From positions 1 through 32,751 of the forward strand of contig JAFRSV010000001.1 in assembly GCA_017427405.1 (NCBI GenBank): a stretch of 32,751 nt of DNA. Direction: 5' to 3'. The notes under the pieces are model-generated. The model did not search any database, had not been told where the DNA came from, and worked only from the letters and a program-made list of their open reading frames with translations. The position numbers and the translations under genes were made by a program. Positions 1-7,777 of the stretch are shown piece by piece. The stretch is from Alphaproteobacteria bacterium (lineage in GTDB: Bacteria; Pseudomonadota; Alphaproteobacteria; Rs-D84). The number at the start of each line of letters is the position of its first letter. The stretch's first letter is position 1.

Positions 1-142
1 CAGTAATGGGCAGTTTCCCACGCGTTACTCACTCGTGCGCCACTAGATCCACAAGGGCAAGCCCCTGCTTCACCCGTTCGACTTGCATGCCTAAGACCTG
101 CCGCCAGCGTTCGTTCTGAGCCAGGATCAAACTCTCAAGTTT
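1..142 (-). rRNA. rrs: 16S ribosomal RNA, 5' end (partial)
   Basis: On the minus strand the segment reads AGAGTTTGATCCTGGCTCAG followed by AACGAACGCTGGCGGCAGG, the universal start of bacterial 16S rRNA with the alphaproteobacterial form of that second block. The window also contains the GTGAGTAACGCGTGGGAA region. Only the first ~142 bases are inside; the gene continues past base 1. The 5' end is placed at 142 by counting back from the AGAGTTTGAT block in the usual numbering, so it may be off by a few bases. Confidence 0.97.
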
Positions 143-553
143 TAAAAAACCTGTGGTTTAAGTCCCGTGCATATAAAACAAAGCTGACATAAATCAGTTC
201 GTCTTTACATATATATTCGCAAGACAAGTTTTAACGAGGTTATTTATTCTTGCGCTTTATCCGTCGCCCGTCATCGCAAAGCAAAGCCGCGGCGCCGCGA
301 TAAGCAAATTCACAAAATCAAGATTTTGGAATTTTCTAACCTACTACCTGTCTAGGATATGCACATTTGACTTAGTCAAAGTTTGGATATTTCCAAATTC
401 AACTGTCTGCATATCCCTTCTTGAACATGACAATGATTTTTCAATCATAATCATTTTGATGAGCTGCTTTTATTCACAATATTGCGGAATTTCCGCGTTC
501 CAGAGGTTAGTATCTTGCGTTCCTGAACACGCCCTAACTTAGAAAGCCCGTAT
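143..553 (-). other. rRNA operon leader region
   Basis: About 410 bases lie between the rrn promoter and the 16S 5' end, with no coding sequence. In the RNA, 355-363 (GGATATGCA) can pair with 408-416 (TGCATATCC). The near-palindrome at 366-380 (TTTGACT-T-AGTCAAA) sits in the loop. Such pairings are plausible leader structures, possibly for RNase III processing, but the matching downstream strand is outside the window. I did not find a clear boxA antitermination sequence. Confidence 0.55.
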
Positions 554-582
554 ACTATGACCCCATATTCCAAAAAAGTCAA
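554..582 (-). promoter_or_regulatory. Probable rRNA operon promoter
   Basis: On the minus strand a -35 box TTGACT (577-582) is followed after exactly 17 bases by CATAGT (554-559). Transcription would start near 547 and run into the 16S gene. It is the best sigma-70-type match in the rRNA upstream region. Confidence 0.65.
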
Positions 583-752
583 GTATTTTTTTGATTCATC
601 TTTAATTTTTTTTGTGGCGCCCAAAAAATTTTCAAAAAACCGCAGAAAACCGGCACTTTTTATTTTGGCTTTTTTGGGGATTTTTGCAACGCGGGCGAAA
701 AATTTTTTATAAAAATCCGCAAAAATCCGATTCGCAACCGATTCGAAATAGT

Positions 753-979
753 GTTAGTCTGTCACGACCGCGGCGCGGCGTGCCGCGACAGGTGCAAGTG
801 TTAGTGGGTAGTGGGGGACAAGAACCGTCATTCCGGCGAAGGCCGGAATCCCGCTCCCATCAAAGTTCAAACCGCCCTTCGGCGGCACGACGCATTTCTG
901 GAATTTTTGTACAAAAACGCGGGGCATTTGCCCCGCGCACCCGTCGCGGCACGCCGCGCCGCGGTCGTGACGGACTAAC
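753..979. repeat. Inverted repeat pair, 43-base arms
   Basis: The arm at 753-795 and the reverse complement of 937-979 match at 41 of 43 positions. Both begin GTTAGTC, contain CGTGCCGCGAC near the end and finish in GGTGC. A close third copy is at 25945-25988 on the same strand as the right arm. The arms flank three smaller hairpins, giving the look of a small palindromic mobile-like element, though no open frame or clear target duplication is visible. Confidence 0.85.
908..937 (-). terminator. Intrinsic terminator after the Cys-rich secreted protein gene
   Basis: CGCGGGGCA (918-926) pairs with TGCCCCGCG (929-937), a nine-base stem with a tight loop. On the minus strand it is followed by TTTTTGT. 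It lies 64 bases downstream of the stop codon at 1001 and inside the palindromic element. Confidence 0.75.
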
Positions 980-1004
980 CACTTACACTAACACTTACCA
1001 CTAT
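974..1004. repeat. TTAGTG-type tract at a gene 3' end
   Basis: Reading minus, the tract is GGAATAGTGG followed by TAAGTG, TTAGTG, TAAGTG and GTTAGTC units. The stop codon TAG of the upstream gene (1001-1003) is the TAG of the first unit. Confidence 0.75.
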
Positions 1005-4000
1005 TCCACGCTTATTTCGATAAGGTCGCCATAGGTACCGGCCTCGTCCGCACCGATAAAGCAATATATATGTTCACCGACATTATTCATAAACTGTTGT
1101 TCATCGGCGGTGAATTGTTGACGATTTGCCGCCTTTATCGCATTGGCAACACCGATACCACCAACCAATCCACCGGCGGTTGCCGCAACAGCGTCCGCAG
1201 TCGCACGTGCACCGTATTCTTTCCACCAACTTTGGTTTTCTATGGCGCCGGTTTTATCATCCATATCAATCCAAGTTTTTACATTATCTCTGTATGTTTT
1301 CAATTGTGCGCAAGTTACGTTACCACCACCTTTTTCTCCAACGAACCTGAAATTTTCAACAAAATACTTTCCACCGACTAGACCGCTACTACTCGATTGG
1401 AAACACGGAAACTCACTATTGCATACTTGGTCATTGTCCGTAATATCATTTGTATTTTGGCCTTTACAATTTGAATTATAGTAATTGTTTGCATTAGTAT
1501 AACTTTCCACCAACTGTTTCTGGGTTGATGTTGTTTTATCCCTTGTGGTTAACAATCCACCAATACCGGTCTTGGTTTGCAACAAATCCATGCCTGCGCC
1601 CAAAAGTCCGGCACCACCAACAGCCGATGCCGCAACCGCCCATTGTTGACCAACAGTCAATTTAAGGTTTTCGATTGTATCATCGCTTGCATTCCGGCAA
1701 TCAAAGTTATGGTCTATTTTCCCTTCGACCTTGGCCTTTTTGCAGGCAAAACGATTCGCAACTTTTTCAAGTTCTTTCTGTGGAATCCACGAACCACAGG
1801 TGAACACATCACCAACCGCAAAGTATGCCGTGGACCAATTTTTGGCATTAGTATTCGTTTGCAGATAATTTTGTATATCTGGGTCATCAGATTGTATCGT
1901 CACACGCGCACGACAGAACGAACCGTACAATTCATTACTCGCCACGAATTCGTTCGATTTCAAACCGTTCACACTGTAATTCTTTGGAATACGGTTGTTA
2001 CGCAATTTAACCCACATATATGTACTGGACAAATCGTTTTTGCCCATAATACCACCATTGTTGGCATCGATACACATATGTTGTTCCGCCGTCAGTTTCG
2101 CGTTATACTTCGCCTGGGCTTCCAGTTCAAGGTCCGCCATCACTTCTTGGAACAATGTATCAACTTGCATATTCAATTGATATACATTTATCGATTCATA
2201 TTTTTCTTGGTCATAGACACATCCATTGTCGTCAACTGTATCACATTCATGTGGGTTGACTATGTCACATTCTTGACCGTTGGGTGCGGTGGCACTGGAC
2301 GCAACACAGCCAATCAAAACATCGCTGCTGTCGACCTTTCGTGCATTATAACCGGTACTAACCGCATCAACCCAAGCATCACGCACGGTCTTGCTATCGC
2401 CCCATCCATTTTTGCCGTTACCATCGGTATAATTTCTGTATGTTTGAATTTTCAAATGTTCTTCGCACTTTGGAGAATCTTTGACTATATTGACACACAG
2501 ACCACGAACGATTGTAAAGTCAAGAACACCACCAACTTTGTTCATGCTCTTGGCAAATTTTTCATCAATAGAATTTGTTGATGTACTGCGCGACATACCA
2601 CCACCCGTACCAACAGTACCATAGGTATCAGTCATAACATCCGTCCGGTTACGATAGCAATTTGTAAAGTCGGAACCACACATAGAACGAATACAACTGA
2701 CCGCCGTTGTTTTACAATCCTTGCCCATCTGTTCGATTGCGGCGTTGTTATAGTTTTGCGCCAACGATGCATTCAAACGGGTAATAACACCGATTGGGTC
2801 CTTGCCAGAATCGGCCGGGAACAAATTGGTAAATGTTGTTTCTTCGTTATAAGAATAGTTATAATTCTTTGCCGTGGCCGATGCCGCCGCATATTGGCAA
2901 TTTGCATCACTGTTCACAATCGATTCGCAACCTGTTTTAATTTCGTTATATGTTGCCGCACCATTGATAGAATTTTCAAAATCAGATGCGGAATTTCCCG
3001 AACCGAAAACCCGACTGTAACACAATGACCCAAGACCCGAACCACATGAACGCATCGCGCATGCGGTAATTGTATCACTGCATGTGTCTTTGGCCTTTTT
3101 GTCGAATTTATCCAATATCTTTTGCAGTTGCGTATCAACGCGCTTCATCGTTGGACCGATGATATCGGCATAGACATTATCGCGTTCTTCTTCATCAATC
3201 AGTGCCTTGGACGACGGCATTTTGCCTTCGTTTACCGTCATGTGACAGTATTTGTTTCCGCCGATTGTGTCAAAACATGCGTTTTTGATGTATTTTGAAA
3301 CCTGTTGTTTGGTCAGGGCTTCGGCCACCAACTGCATTTGTTCGTTGGTCAGTGTCCGACCTTCGTTGATTGCGTCAACCGTGGCGGATAATACGGTGCT
3401 GCTGCCCTCCATACAACGATATGGGTTTGCACTGCACGCCGCCAAAACACATTGGTCCGCAACCTTATAGCATGTTGATACCGCATTCACGGCGGCCAAG
3501 CCCGCACCTTCGGTTATCATAACCCCAAGGCGGCTTTGCGATGTCGGGTCACGCGATGTGTCCGTCAGACCGAACAATTCCTTTATCCCGTCTTCTTGGC
3601 ACCGCGCAAGTGTCGATTCGCAATAAATTTTTTGTTTCTTGAATTCACTGTTCGTGGTGCAAAGTTCGAAATATTCGCCACAGACGTTATCTTTTTTCAG
3701 GCACGATGTGTAACGCTTTACACATGACGATGTGTCAAGGCGGTTGCTGATTGCGCCGGCATCAATGAATTGGCCAACGATACTGCCCGCCGACGGGTAA
3801 AGGTCGGCGTTCGTTACCGAAAGTTGTGTCAAATCACTTGTTCCAAAAAGGGTGTTTACGCCCGCCGCCGAACATTGCAACAGGACACTGTTACACTGGG
3901 GCTTTTTGGCATAGAATAATTCAGGGGTTGTGCATTCTTCGAAATTGAAATCGCAGACATCGGACGCCTTGATACATTCGGTATAGCGTTCAACGCATTC

Positions 4001-4261
4001 TATATCGTCCATCAATGCGGATTCAGATGTCGTGGTTGTCGTTGTGCTTGAAATCGTCGAACCGGTCACCTTTAATGTTGGCATACGACGCGCCGCCGCA
4101 AGGTTCGCCGCACTTGTCACGCCAATCGACGGCGTAATGGATATACGACCATCCGGGTTCGATGTGGCCGTCGTTCCACCACCCGCACGCAACGCCGCCG
4201 ACGCGGGTGCAACAACGCACAAAACCGGTAAAATTCCAATAATAGTTGTCAGAAATTTCAT
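1001..4261 (-). CDS. Large secreted protein with repeated cysteine modules, function unknown
   Basis: A 1086-residue protein with a signal peptide (residues 1-22, ending APASA). A Thr/Ser-rich linker (about 69-81) precedes two tandem modules. Their cysteines (89, 96, 103, 110, 123, 130 and 180, 187, 194, 201, 214, 221) keep the identical spacing 7-7-7-13-7, and both modules share the core C-V-x-R-Y-T-x-C and end in L-F-G. Three later clusters have the form C-x6-C-x4-C-x6/7-C (first at 264-283). Two glycine-rich hydrophobic segments occur near 874-893 and 1020-1042. Export and disulfide bonding in the periplasm are therefore likely. I do not recognise a family. The gene has its own promoter, a good ribosome site (AAGGGGAAAG) and a terminator, so it is probably monocistronic. 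Proximity to the PilV-like operon suggests, but does not prove, a surface or pilus-related role. Confidence 0.9.
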   Translation of the reverse strand: MKFLTTIIGILPVLCVVAPASAALRAGGGTTATSNPDGRISITPSIGVTSAANLAAARRMPTLKVTGSTISSTTTTTTSESALMDDIECVERYTECIKASDVCDFNFEECTTPELFYAKKPQCNSVLLQCSAAGVNTLFGTSDLTQLSVTNADLYPSAGSIVGQFIDAGAISNRLDTSSCVKRYTSCLKKDNVCGEYFELCTTNSEFKKQKIYCESTLARCQEDGIKELFGLTDTSRDPTSQSRLGVMITEGAGLAAVNAVSTCYKVADQCVLAACSANPYRCMEGSSTVLSATVDAINEGRTLTNEQMQLVAEALTKQQVSKYIKNACFDTIGGNKYCHMTVNEGKMPSSKALIDEEERDNVYADIIGPTMKRVDTQLQKILDKFDKKAKDTCSDTITACAMRSCGSGLGSLCYSRVFGSGNSASDFENSINGAATYNEIKTGCESIVNSDANCQYAAASATAKNYNYSYNEETTFTNLFPADSGKDPIGVITRLNASLAQNYNNAAIEQMGKDCKTTAVSCIRSMCGSDFTNCYRNRTDVMTDTYGTVGTGGGMSRSTSTNSIDEKFAKSMNKVGGVLDFTIVRGLCVNIVKDSPKCEEHLKIQTYRNYTDGNGKNGWGDSKTVRDAWVDAVSTGYNARKVDSSDVLIGCVASSATAPNGQECDIVNPHECDTVDDNGCVYDQEKYESINVYQLNMQVDTLFQEVMADLELEAQAKYNAKLTAEQHMCIDANNGGIMGKNDLSSTYMWVKLRNNRIPKNYSVNGLKSNEFVASNELYGSFCRARVTIQSDDPDIQNYLQTNTNAKNWSTAYFAVGDVFTCGSWIPQKELEKVANRFACKKAKVEGKIDHNFDCRNASDDTIENLKLTVGQQWAVAASAVGGAGLLGAGMDLLQTKTGIGGLLTTRDKTTSTQKQLVESYTNANNYYNSNCKGQNTNDITDNDQVCNSEFPCFQSSSSGLVGGKYFVENFRFVGEKGGGNVTCAQLKTYRDNVKTWIDMDDKTGAIENQSWWKEYGARATADAVAATAGGLVGGIGVANAIKAANRQQFTADEQQFMNNVGEHIYCFIGADEAGTYGDLIEISVE

Positions 4262-4287
4262 TCTCTTTCCCCTTTTGGTATCGATTC

Positions 4288-4296
4288 ATTATATCA
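4288..4296 (-). promoter_or_regulatory. Extended -10 promoter of the Cys-rich protein gene
   Basis: Minus strand TGATATAAT: a TG dinucleotide one base before a perfect TATAAT (4288-4293). The -35 region is only T-rich, as is common for extended -10 promoters. The expected start near 4281 gives a 20-base leader holding the ribosome site of the gene starting at 4261. Confidence 0.65.
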
Positions 4297-4321
4297 TAGA
4301 AAATAGGGAAAAAAAAGAAAA

Positions 4322-4504
4322 AAGTGTTAGTGGTTAGTGTACCACACCCCGGCCTTCGGCCACCCCTATATCGGGTCCCGCAAAAAATGTGCAACATTTT
4401 TTGTGGGTGATTTCCAGAGGGGAACTTTACGTTCTGGAATAATCAGCAATTACGAAATTATTCCAGAGTCCCCCACTAACCACTACCCACTTACACTAAC
4501 ACTT
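4322..4504. repeat. Palindromic intergenic element with perfect 11-base ends
   Basis: The ends AAGTGTTAGTG (4322-4332) and CACTAACACTT (4494-4504) are perfect inverted repeats, each continuing into more TTAGTG-like units. The interior holds several stems: GGCC-TTC-GGCC near 4353, CAAAAAATGT/ACATTTTTTG (4381-4403), and CTGGAATAAT/ATTATTCCAG (4434-4466). The right end overlaps the last codons of rluD. A block at 4414-4440 recurs, inverted, at 32651-32675. On the minus strand the left end is followed by a long T-run, so the whole hairpin could act as a terminator for rluD transcripts. Confidence 0.75.
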
Positions 4505-5441
4505 GTTTCAATTCCAACATATCGTCGGGCAGGTTCGTTTTGAATTTCATTGGCACGCCCGTTACAGGATGTGCGAATTCCAAAATCTGGGCATGCAGCA
4601 TTTGACCATTGTGCGTTTTTATAAAATCCAATAAATCGGGGTTTTTAACCGACCCCAGGCGCGACGATGCGCGACCATATACCCCATCACATAAAACCGG
4701 AAAACCATGCGCCGACAAATGAACCCTGATTTGGTGTGTGCGCCCGGTCATCAATGTACAACGAAATTCCGAAACGCCGTCACGTGGCCACACGTCCAAA
4801 ACTTCGACAATTGTGTGTGCGGGTTTGCCGCCACTTTTTACCATCGTCATCTTTTGCCGGTTGCGCGAAGAACGCGCGATATTGCCGGTTATGTCCGCGC
4901 CCGCCCAATTCGGAACACCCCAAACGAACGCGATATATTTGCGGGTAAGGTTATGCGTGCTAAAAATTTTTACCAATTCGCGGTATGCCGCATCAGATTT
5001 TGCAAAAATGACAACGCCACTGGTATCTTTATCAAGTCGATGAACAACGCCCGGACGGGTCGGTCCACCAAGCGCGGAAAGTTGGGTGTGTGACAAAATG
5101 TTTTGAACCAATGTTCCCGTTTTATTGCCCGCCGATGGATACATAACGACACCGCGCGGTTTGTTCACAACAATTATGTCATCGTCTTCGTATAAAATTT
5201 CCAATTCAATTTCGTCCGATATGTTATCGGTTGCAACATCGGTTTGTGCGGGTGGAATTTCGACAATGATTTTGTCACCGGATTTTACTTTTTCGGAAAA
5301 CTTTATATTTTTGCCATCGCGCGTGACGGCGAAACGCTGAATCTCACTGCGCGAAAAAGTCGGCAATTGCGACACCAAAAATTTATCTAATCGCATGCCG
5401 ACCGCTTCGTCCGCAACAATAAATTCACGCACTTCGTTCAT
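4491..5441 (-). CDS. rluD: RluD-family 23S rRNA pseudouridine synthase
   Basis: A 316-residue enzyme converting uridine to pseudouridine in large-subunit rRNA. An N-terminal S4 RNA-binding domain (about 15-65: MRLDKFLVSQ, SRSEIQRF) is followed by the catalytic domain with HRLDKDTSG at 134-142; Asp137 is the expected nucleophile. GRTHQIRVH and the C-terminal LHA motif are present, and the length is normal. It is the last gene of the operon that begins with the three PilV-like genes, starting 2 bases after the preceding stop. The final residues V-L-V and the TAA stop are encoded by the TTAGTG-type repeat, so the C-terminus looks rewritten by the element. RluC or RluD specificity cannot be told apart with certainty. 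Confidence 0.93.
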   Translation of the reverse strand: MNEVREFIVADEAVGMRLDKFLVSQLPTFSRSEIQRFAVTRDGKNIKFSEKVKSGDKIIVEIPPAQTDVATDNISDEIELEILYEDDDIIVVNKPRGVVMYPSAGNKTGTLVQNILSHTQLSALGGPTRPGVVHRLDKDTSGVVIFAKSDAAYRELVKIFSTHNLTRKYIAFVWGVPNWAGADITGNIARSSRNRQKMTMVKSGGKPAHTIVEVLDVWPRDGVSEFRCTLMTGRTHQIRVHLSAHGFPVLCDGVYGRASSRLGSVKNPDLLDFIKTHNGQMLHAQILEFAHPVTGVPMKFKTNLPDDMLELKQVLV

Positions 5442-5443
5442 TA

Positions 5444-5923
5444 TTATTTATAATCCTTCCATTCGGGGCCGCGAACGCATTTTGAAAAATCGATATCCAA
5501 TTCGCGGTCACCGGTCACGGGACATTTTAGCAAACCGGTACTTTGTGCCTGGTCCGCGTCACGGGTGGCGTATCGCCATGTGAAACTTATTTCCGTGGGC
5601 GCATGCACACACACCAATCGCAACGTCCCGGTTGATTGCTTATTTGGCCCAAGCCAGATGCGAACACTGTCGGCTTCGCCATAACAAGGGAAAGCATCAA
5701 GGTAATATAAAACCATGCCACGTTCAACATCAGAATTTTTCCATGTGAATTTTCCAACATATTGGCGCAATGGCAACCCCGTCAACGCCGCCCAATCGGT
5801 TGTTGTTGAAAAAATGCTTACACGCGGAACGTTTGGGGTGGGTGGTGTTTGTGGCGTGTCCGTTGCAATCGCATTAAACGACAGAGCGCCAATAAAAACA
5901 CAAAATAAAATTTTCTTTATCAT
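5444..5923 (-). CDS. Small secreted protein, function unknown
   Basis: 159 residues with a signal peptide (MIKKILFCVFIGALSFNAIA, then TDTP). The mature part begins with a Pro/Thr-rich stretch and contains four cysteines (in FPCYG, LVCVH, LKCPV, SKCVR), enough for two disulfides. I do not recognise a family. The start overlaps the preceding zinc-ribbon gene by an ATGA (5920-5923), implying translational coupling, and rluD follows after 2 bases. Sharing an operon with pilin-like genes suggests a periplasmic or surface helper, which is inference. Confidence 0.8.
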   Translation of the reverse strand: MIKKILFCVFIGALSFNAIATDTPQTPPTPNVPRVSIFSTTTDWAALTGLPLRQYVGKFTWKNSDVERGMVLYYLDAFPCYGEADSVRIWLGPNKQSTGTLRLVCVHAPTEISFTWRYATRDADQAQSTGLLKCPVTGDRELDIDFSKCVRGPEWKDYK

Positions 5924-6432
5924 TTTTTATCCCCTATGTTCATCAATTCAACACCAACGCGCCGAACCCCCGTGACATCGCCCGAAAGTTTATGCGTAAA
6001 CCCGACCGTTTGACCAACATCCAAAAACGTTGCCGACGGCATAAACCGTTGACGCCCGATTATGGAACCATCTTCGCCATAAAGGACGATTGCCAAGTCG
6101 GGAAACGCATATATATCATCCGAACGATTTGTCACCGTTCCACGCACCACCATTTGTTGCACACCGTTTGTCGTCACCGTTTGAATATCATCAACAACCG
6201 CAACAAGTGGTTTATTATTCGAATCATCGCGACGTGATGTAATAATAACCGCAACCGCAAACACCGTCGCCGCAAGCAATGCACAAAGCGACGCAAAAAA
6301 CACCATCAACCCGGAACGATTTGTCTTTGTTTTTACCGTCCACGTGTGCCCGCATATCGCACAGCGCACATCACCCGATGTCTTGGTCGGCAAGTTATAT
6401 TCAGTTTTACAAACATCGCATTTTATTTTCAT
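5920..6432 (-). CDS. MJ0042-type zinc-ribbon membrane protein with DUF3426-like domain
   Basis: 170 residues. The N-terminus has the zinc-ribbon pattern C-x2-C...C-x2-C (C5, C8, C23, C26), typical of the MJ0042 family common in Alphaproteobacteria. One transmembrane helix follows (about 42-66, LMVFFASLCALLAATVFAVA). The C-terminal domain (about 75-168: VRGTVTNRSDD, FPDLAIVLYGEDG) matches DUF3426. The ribbon should be cytoplasmic and the C-terminal domain periplasmic. It follows the last pilin-like gene by 31 bases and overlaps the next gene by 4. The molecular role of the family is not established. Confidence 0.87.
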   Translation of the reverse strand: MKIKCDVCKTEYNLPTKTSGDVRCAICGHTWTVKTKTNRSGLMVFFASLCALLAATVFAVAVIITSRRDDSNNKPLVAVVDDIQTVTTNGVQQMVVRGTVTNRSDDIYAFPDLAIVLYGEDGSIIGRQRFMPSATFLDVGQTVGFTHKLSGDVTGVRRVGVELMNIGDKK

Positions 6433-6463
6433 ATTGCACCTTTGGCATTATGTATACCACAAA

Positions 6464-7777
6464 TTATTCCAATTTCAACAGTCGATATTTCCCACGCACA
6501 CTTTTTTCTATTTCAATTATCGCATTCATAAAATCACCCATGGTTGCGTTTTTGTTCGACACAACCGAACTAAATATCCGGGTGGCGGTTGACCCGTTAA
6601 CAGATTCGCGGCGTAAGATTTTCGTTGCCATATCGGACAACGTTGGTGAATTTATATCACCAAGGTTTGCGATGCGGGTGCTTACATTCCAATAGTATGC
6701 CGGATTCATAGAATCGACAATTTTTTCTTTGACCCCAAGACGCGGTGTTATCGACCCAGTAAATCCAACCGTTACAAACATCGCACTTATTCGACCTTCG
6801 GTCATATCAAGTGAACCGCCAATTCGTATTGTCGATAACGACCCCGAAGGCACAGAAAATCCACCAAGGGTTAAATTTGTCACGGATAAACTGTCCGCCG
6901 TAAACGAAGATAATTTTGCAAAGTCCGCTACACTAAACGGCCCGTTTACCGTTATACTTTTTGAATCGCCCGAAAATGTTCCAGACACCAGTGCGGTTTG
7001 TGTGTTATATGTGGAATCTATGGTTGTTCTGTTTTTGAATATAACATCGGTGGTTGTCAATTTTCCGATTTCCAAAGATTCTTCCAATAACAAACTGTCG
7101 GCGTTTACAAATCCCGCATTATTTATATCGCGATTGCCAAGGTTCAAAATAGATGCCATTGTTGCATCAGACGCACTGGCCGACGGGACACGCCATAAAT
7201 ACATTGCGTTATCACGTGTTATCCCCGTTGTTTGCACAATCCCCGATGTTTCATTGATTCCCAAATCTACGGTATCTGTGCGCCATGTTCCAAACGCACC
7301 ATATGCATGTTTTCCATCAACGAAACCAATTTTATCATCGCCCATTTTGACAATTTCATGTGTCCGCATGGCGTTTATTTCCGGGTCACTATAAACAATT
7401 ACGCCTTGAAGTGTGGATTGTCCACCAACATCAATTGATTTTAATATGCGCAATTGGTATTTGTCCGCCATATCCTTGGCAAAAACTTCATCCAATCCAT
7501 AATCTATTAAATCGGTCAATTTTACTTTTATGATGTTGCGCCCGACCGTCTTTAACATTTCTTCACGATTTTGCACAATATAGTGTTCCAAAATCGTTTG
7601 AATCTTTTGCATTTGACGCGTGACACGCAAACTTTCCGCACGCGCAATCGCACGTGTTTGATAACTGTATATAAACGGAATCAATGTCCCCGCAAGTGCA
7701 ATAGTTAGTAAAAATTCTATCAACACCGTTCCACGGGATGCATTAGATACAGAAAAAATCAAGTTTCTTTTTTTCAT
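6464..7777 (-). CDS. PilV-like minor pilin (third of three)
   Basis: A 437-residue pilin-like protein. A class III-type leader (MKKRNLIFSVSNASRG) precedes the mature end T-V-L-I-E5 and a hydrophobic helix to about residue 45. The remainder is rich in short Gly/Ser/Thr/Asn beta repeats (LNLGNRDINNAGFVNADSL, then SLSVTNLTLGG), the style of thin-pilus tip adhesins such as plasmid R64 PilV. The start at 7777 is preferred because it forms an ATGA overlap with the upstream stop; an in-frame TTG at 7789 is the alternative. The product would be cleaved by a prepilin peptidase and sit in or on a pilus. Without a structural search the PilV assignment is by pattern only. Confidence 0.82.
   Translation of the reverse strand: MKKRNLIFSVSNASRGTVLIEFLLTIALAGTLIPFIYSYQTRAIARAESLRVTRQMQKIQTILEHYIVQNREEMLKTVGRNIIKVKLTDLIDYGLDEVFAKDMADKYQLRILKSIDVGGQSTLQGVIVYSDPEINAMRTHEIVKMGDDKIGFVDGKHAYGAFGTWRTDTVDLGINETSGIVQTTGITRDNAMYLWRVPSASASDATMASILNLGNRDINNAGFVNADSLLLEESLEIGKLTTTDVIFKNRTTIDSTYNTQTALVSGTFSGDSKSITVNGPFSVADFAKLSSFTADSLSVTNLTLGGFSVPSGSLSTIRIGGSLDMTEGRISAMFVTVGFTGSITPRLGVKEKIVDSMNPAYYWNVSTRIANLGDINSPTLSDMATKILRRESVNGSTATRIFSSVVSNKNATMGDFMNAIIEIEKSVRGKYRLLKLE

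Larger units (their letters stand above)
583..1000. other. Gene-free stretch with mosaic palindromic element
   Basis: No supportable gene. 583-750 is AT-rich with homopolymer runs. 751-1004 is a composite of GC-rich palindromes: two inverted 43-base arms (753-795, 937-979), TTAGTG-like tracts (796-812, 974-1003), and hairpins at 830-849 (ATTCCGGC/GCCGGAAT), 872-885 (CCGCC/GGCGG) and 918-937. A 140-codon open frame across it (612-1034, plus) reads through these repeats and is not believable as a protein. Confidence 0.75.

Noticed and set aside
751-1004. Insertion sequence or miniature transposon with a transposase
   Set aside because: No transposase frame lies within or near any copy in the window and no convincing target-site duplication was seen, so only a repeat call is supported.
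612-1034. A 140-codon plus-strand frame in the gap after the rRNA leader
   Set aside because: It reads through inverted repeats and hairpins, giving Arg/Ser-rich low-complexity protein; no start signal or family.
1577-2581. A 334-codon open frame on the plus strand
   Set aside because: It lies wholly antisense to the secreted Cys-rich protein, has no ribosome site or recognisable family, and its Ile/Thr/His-rich composition is what the reverse of that gene's codons would give.
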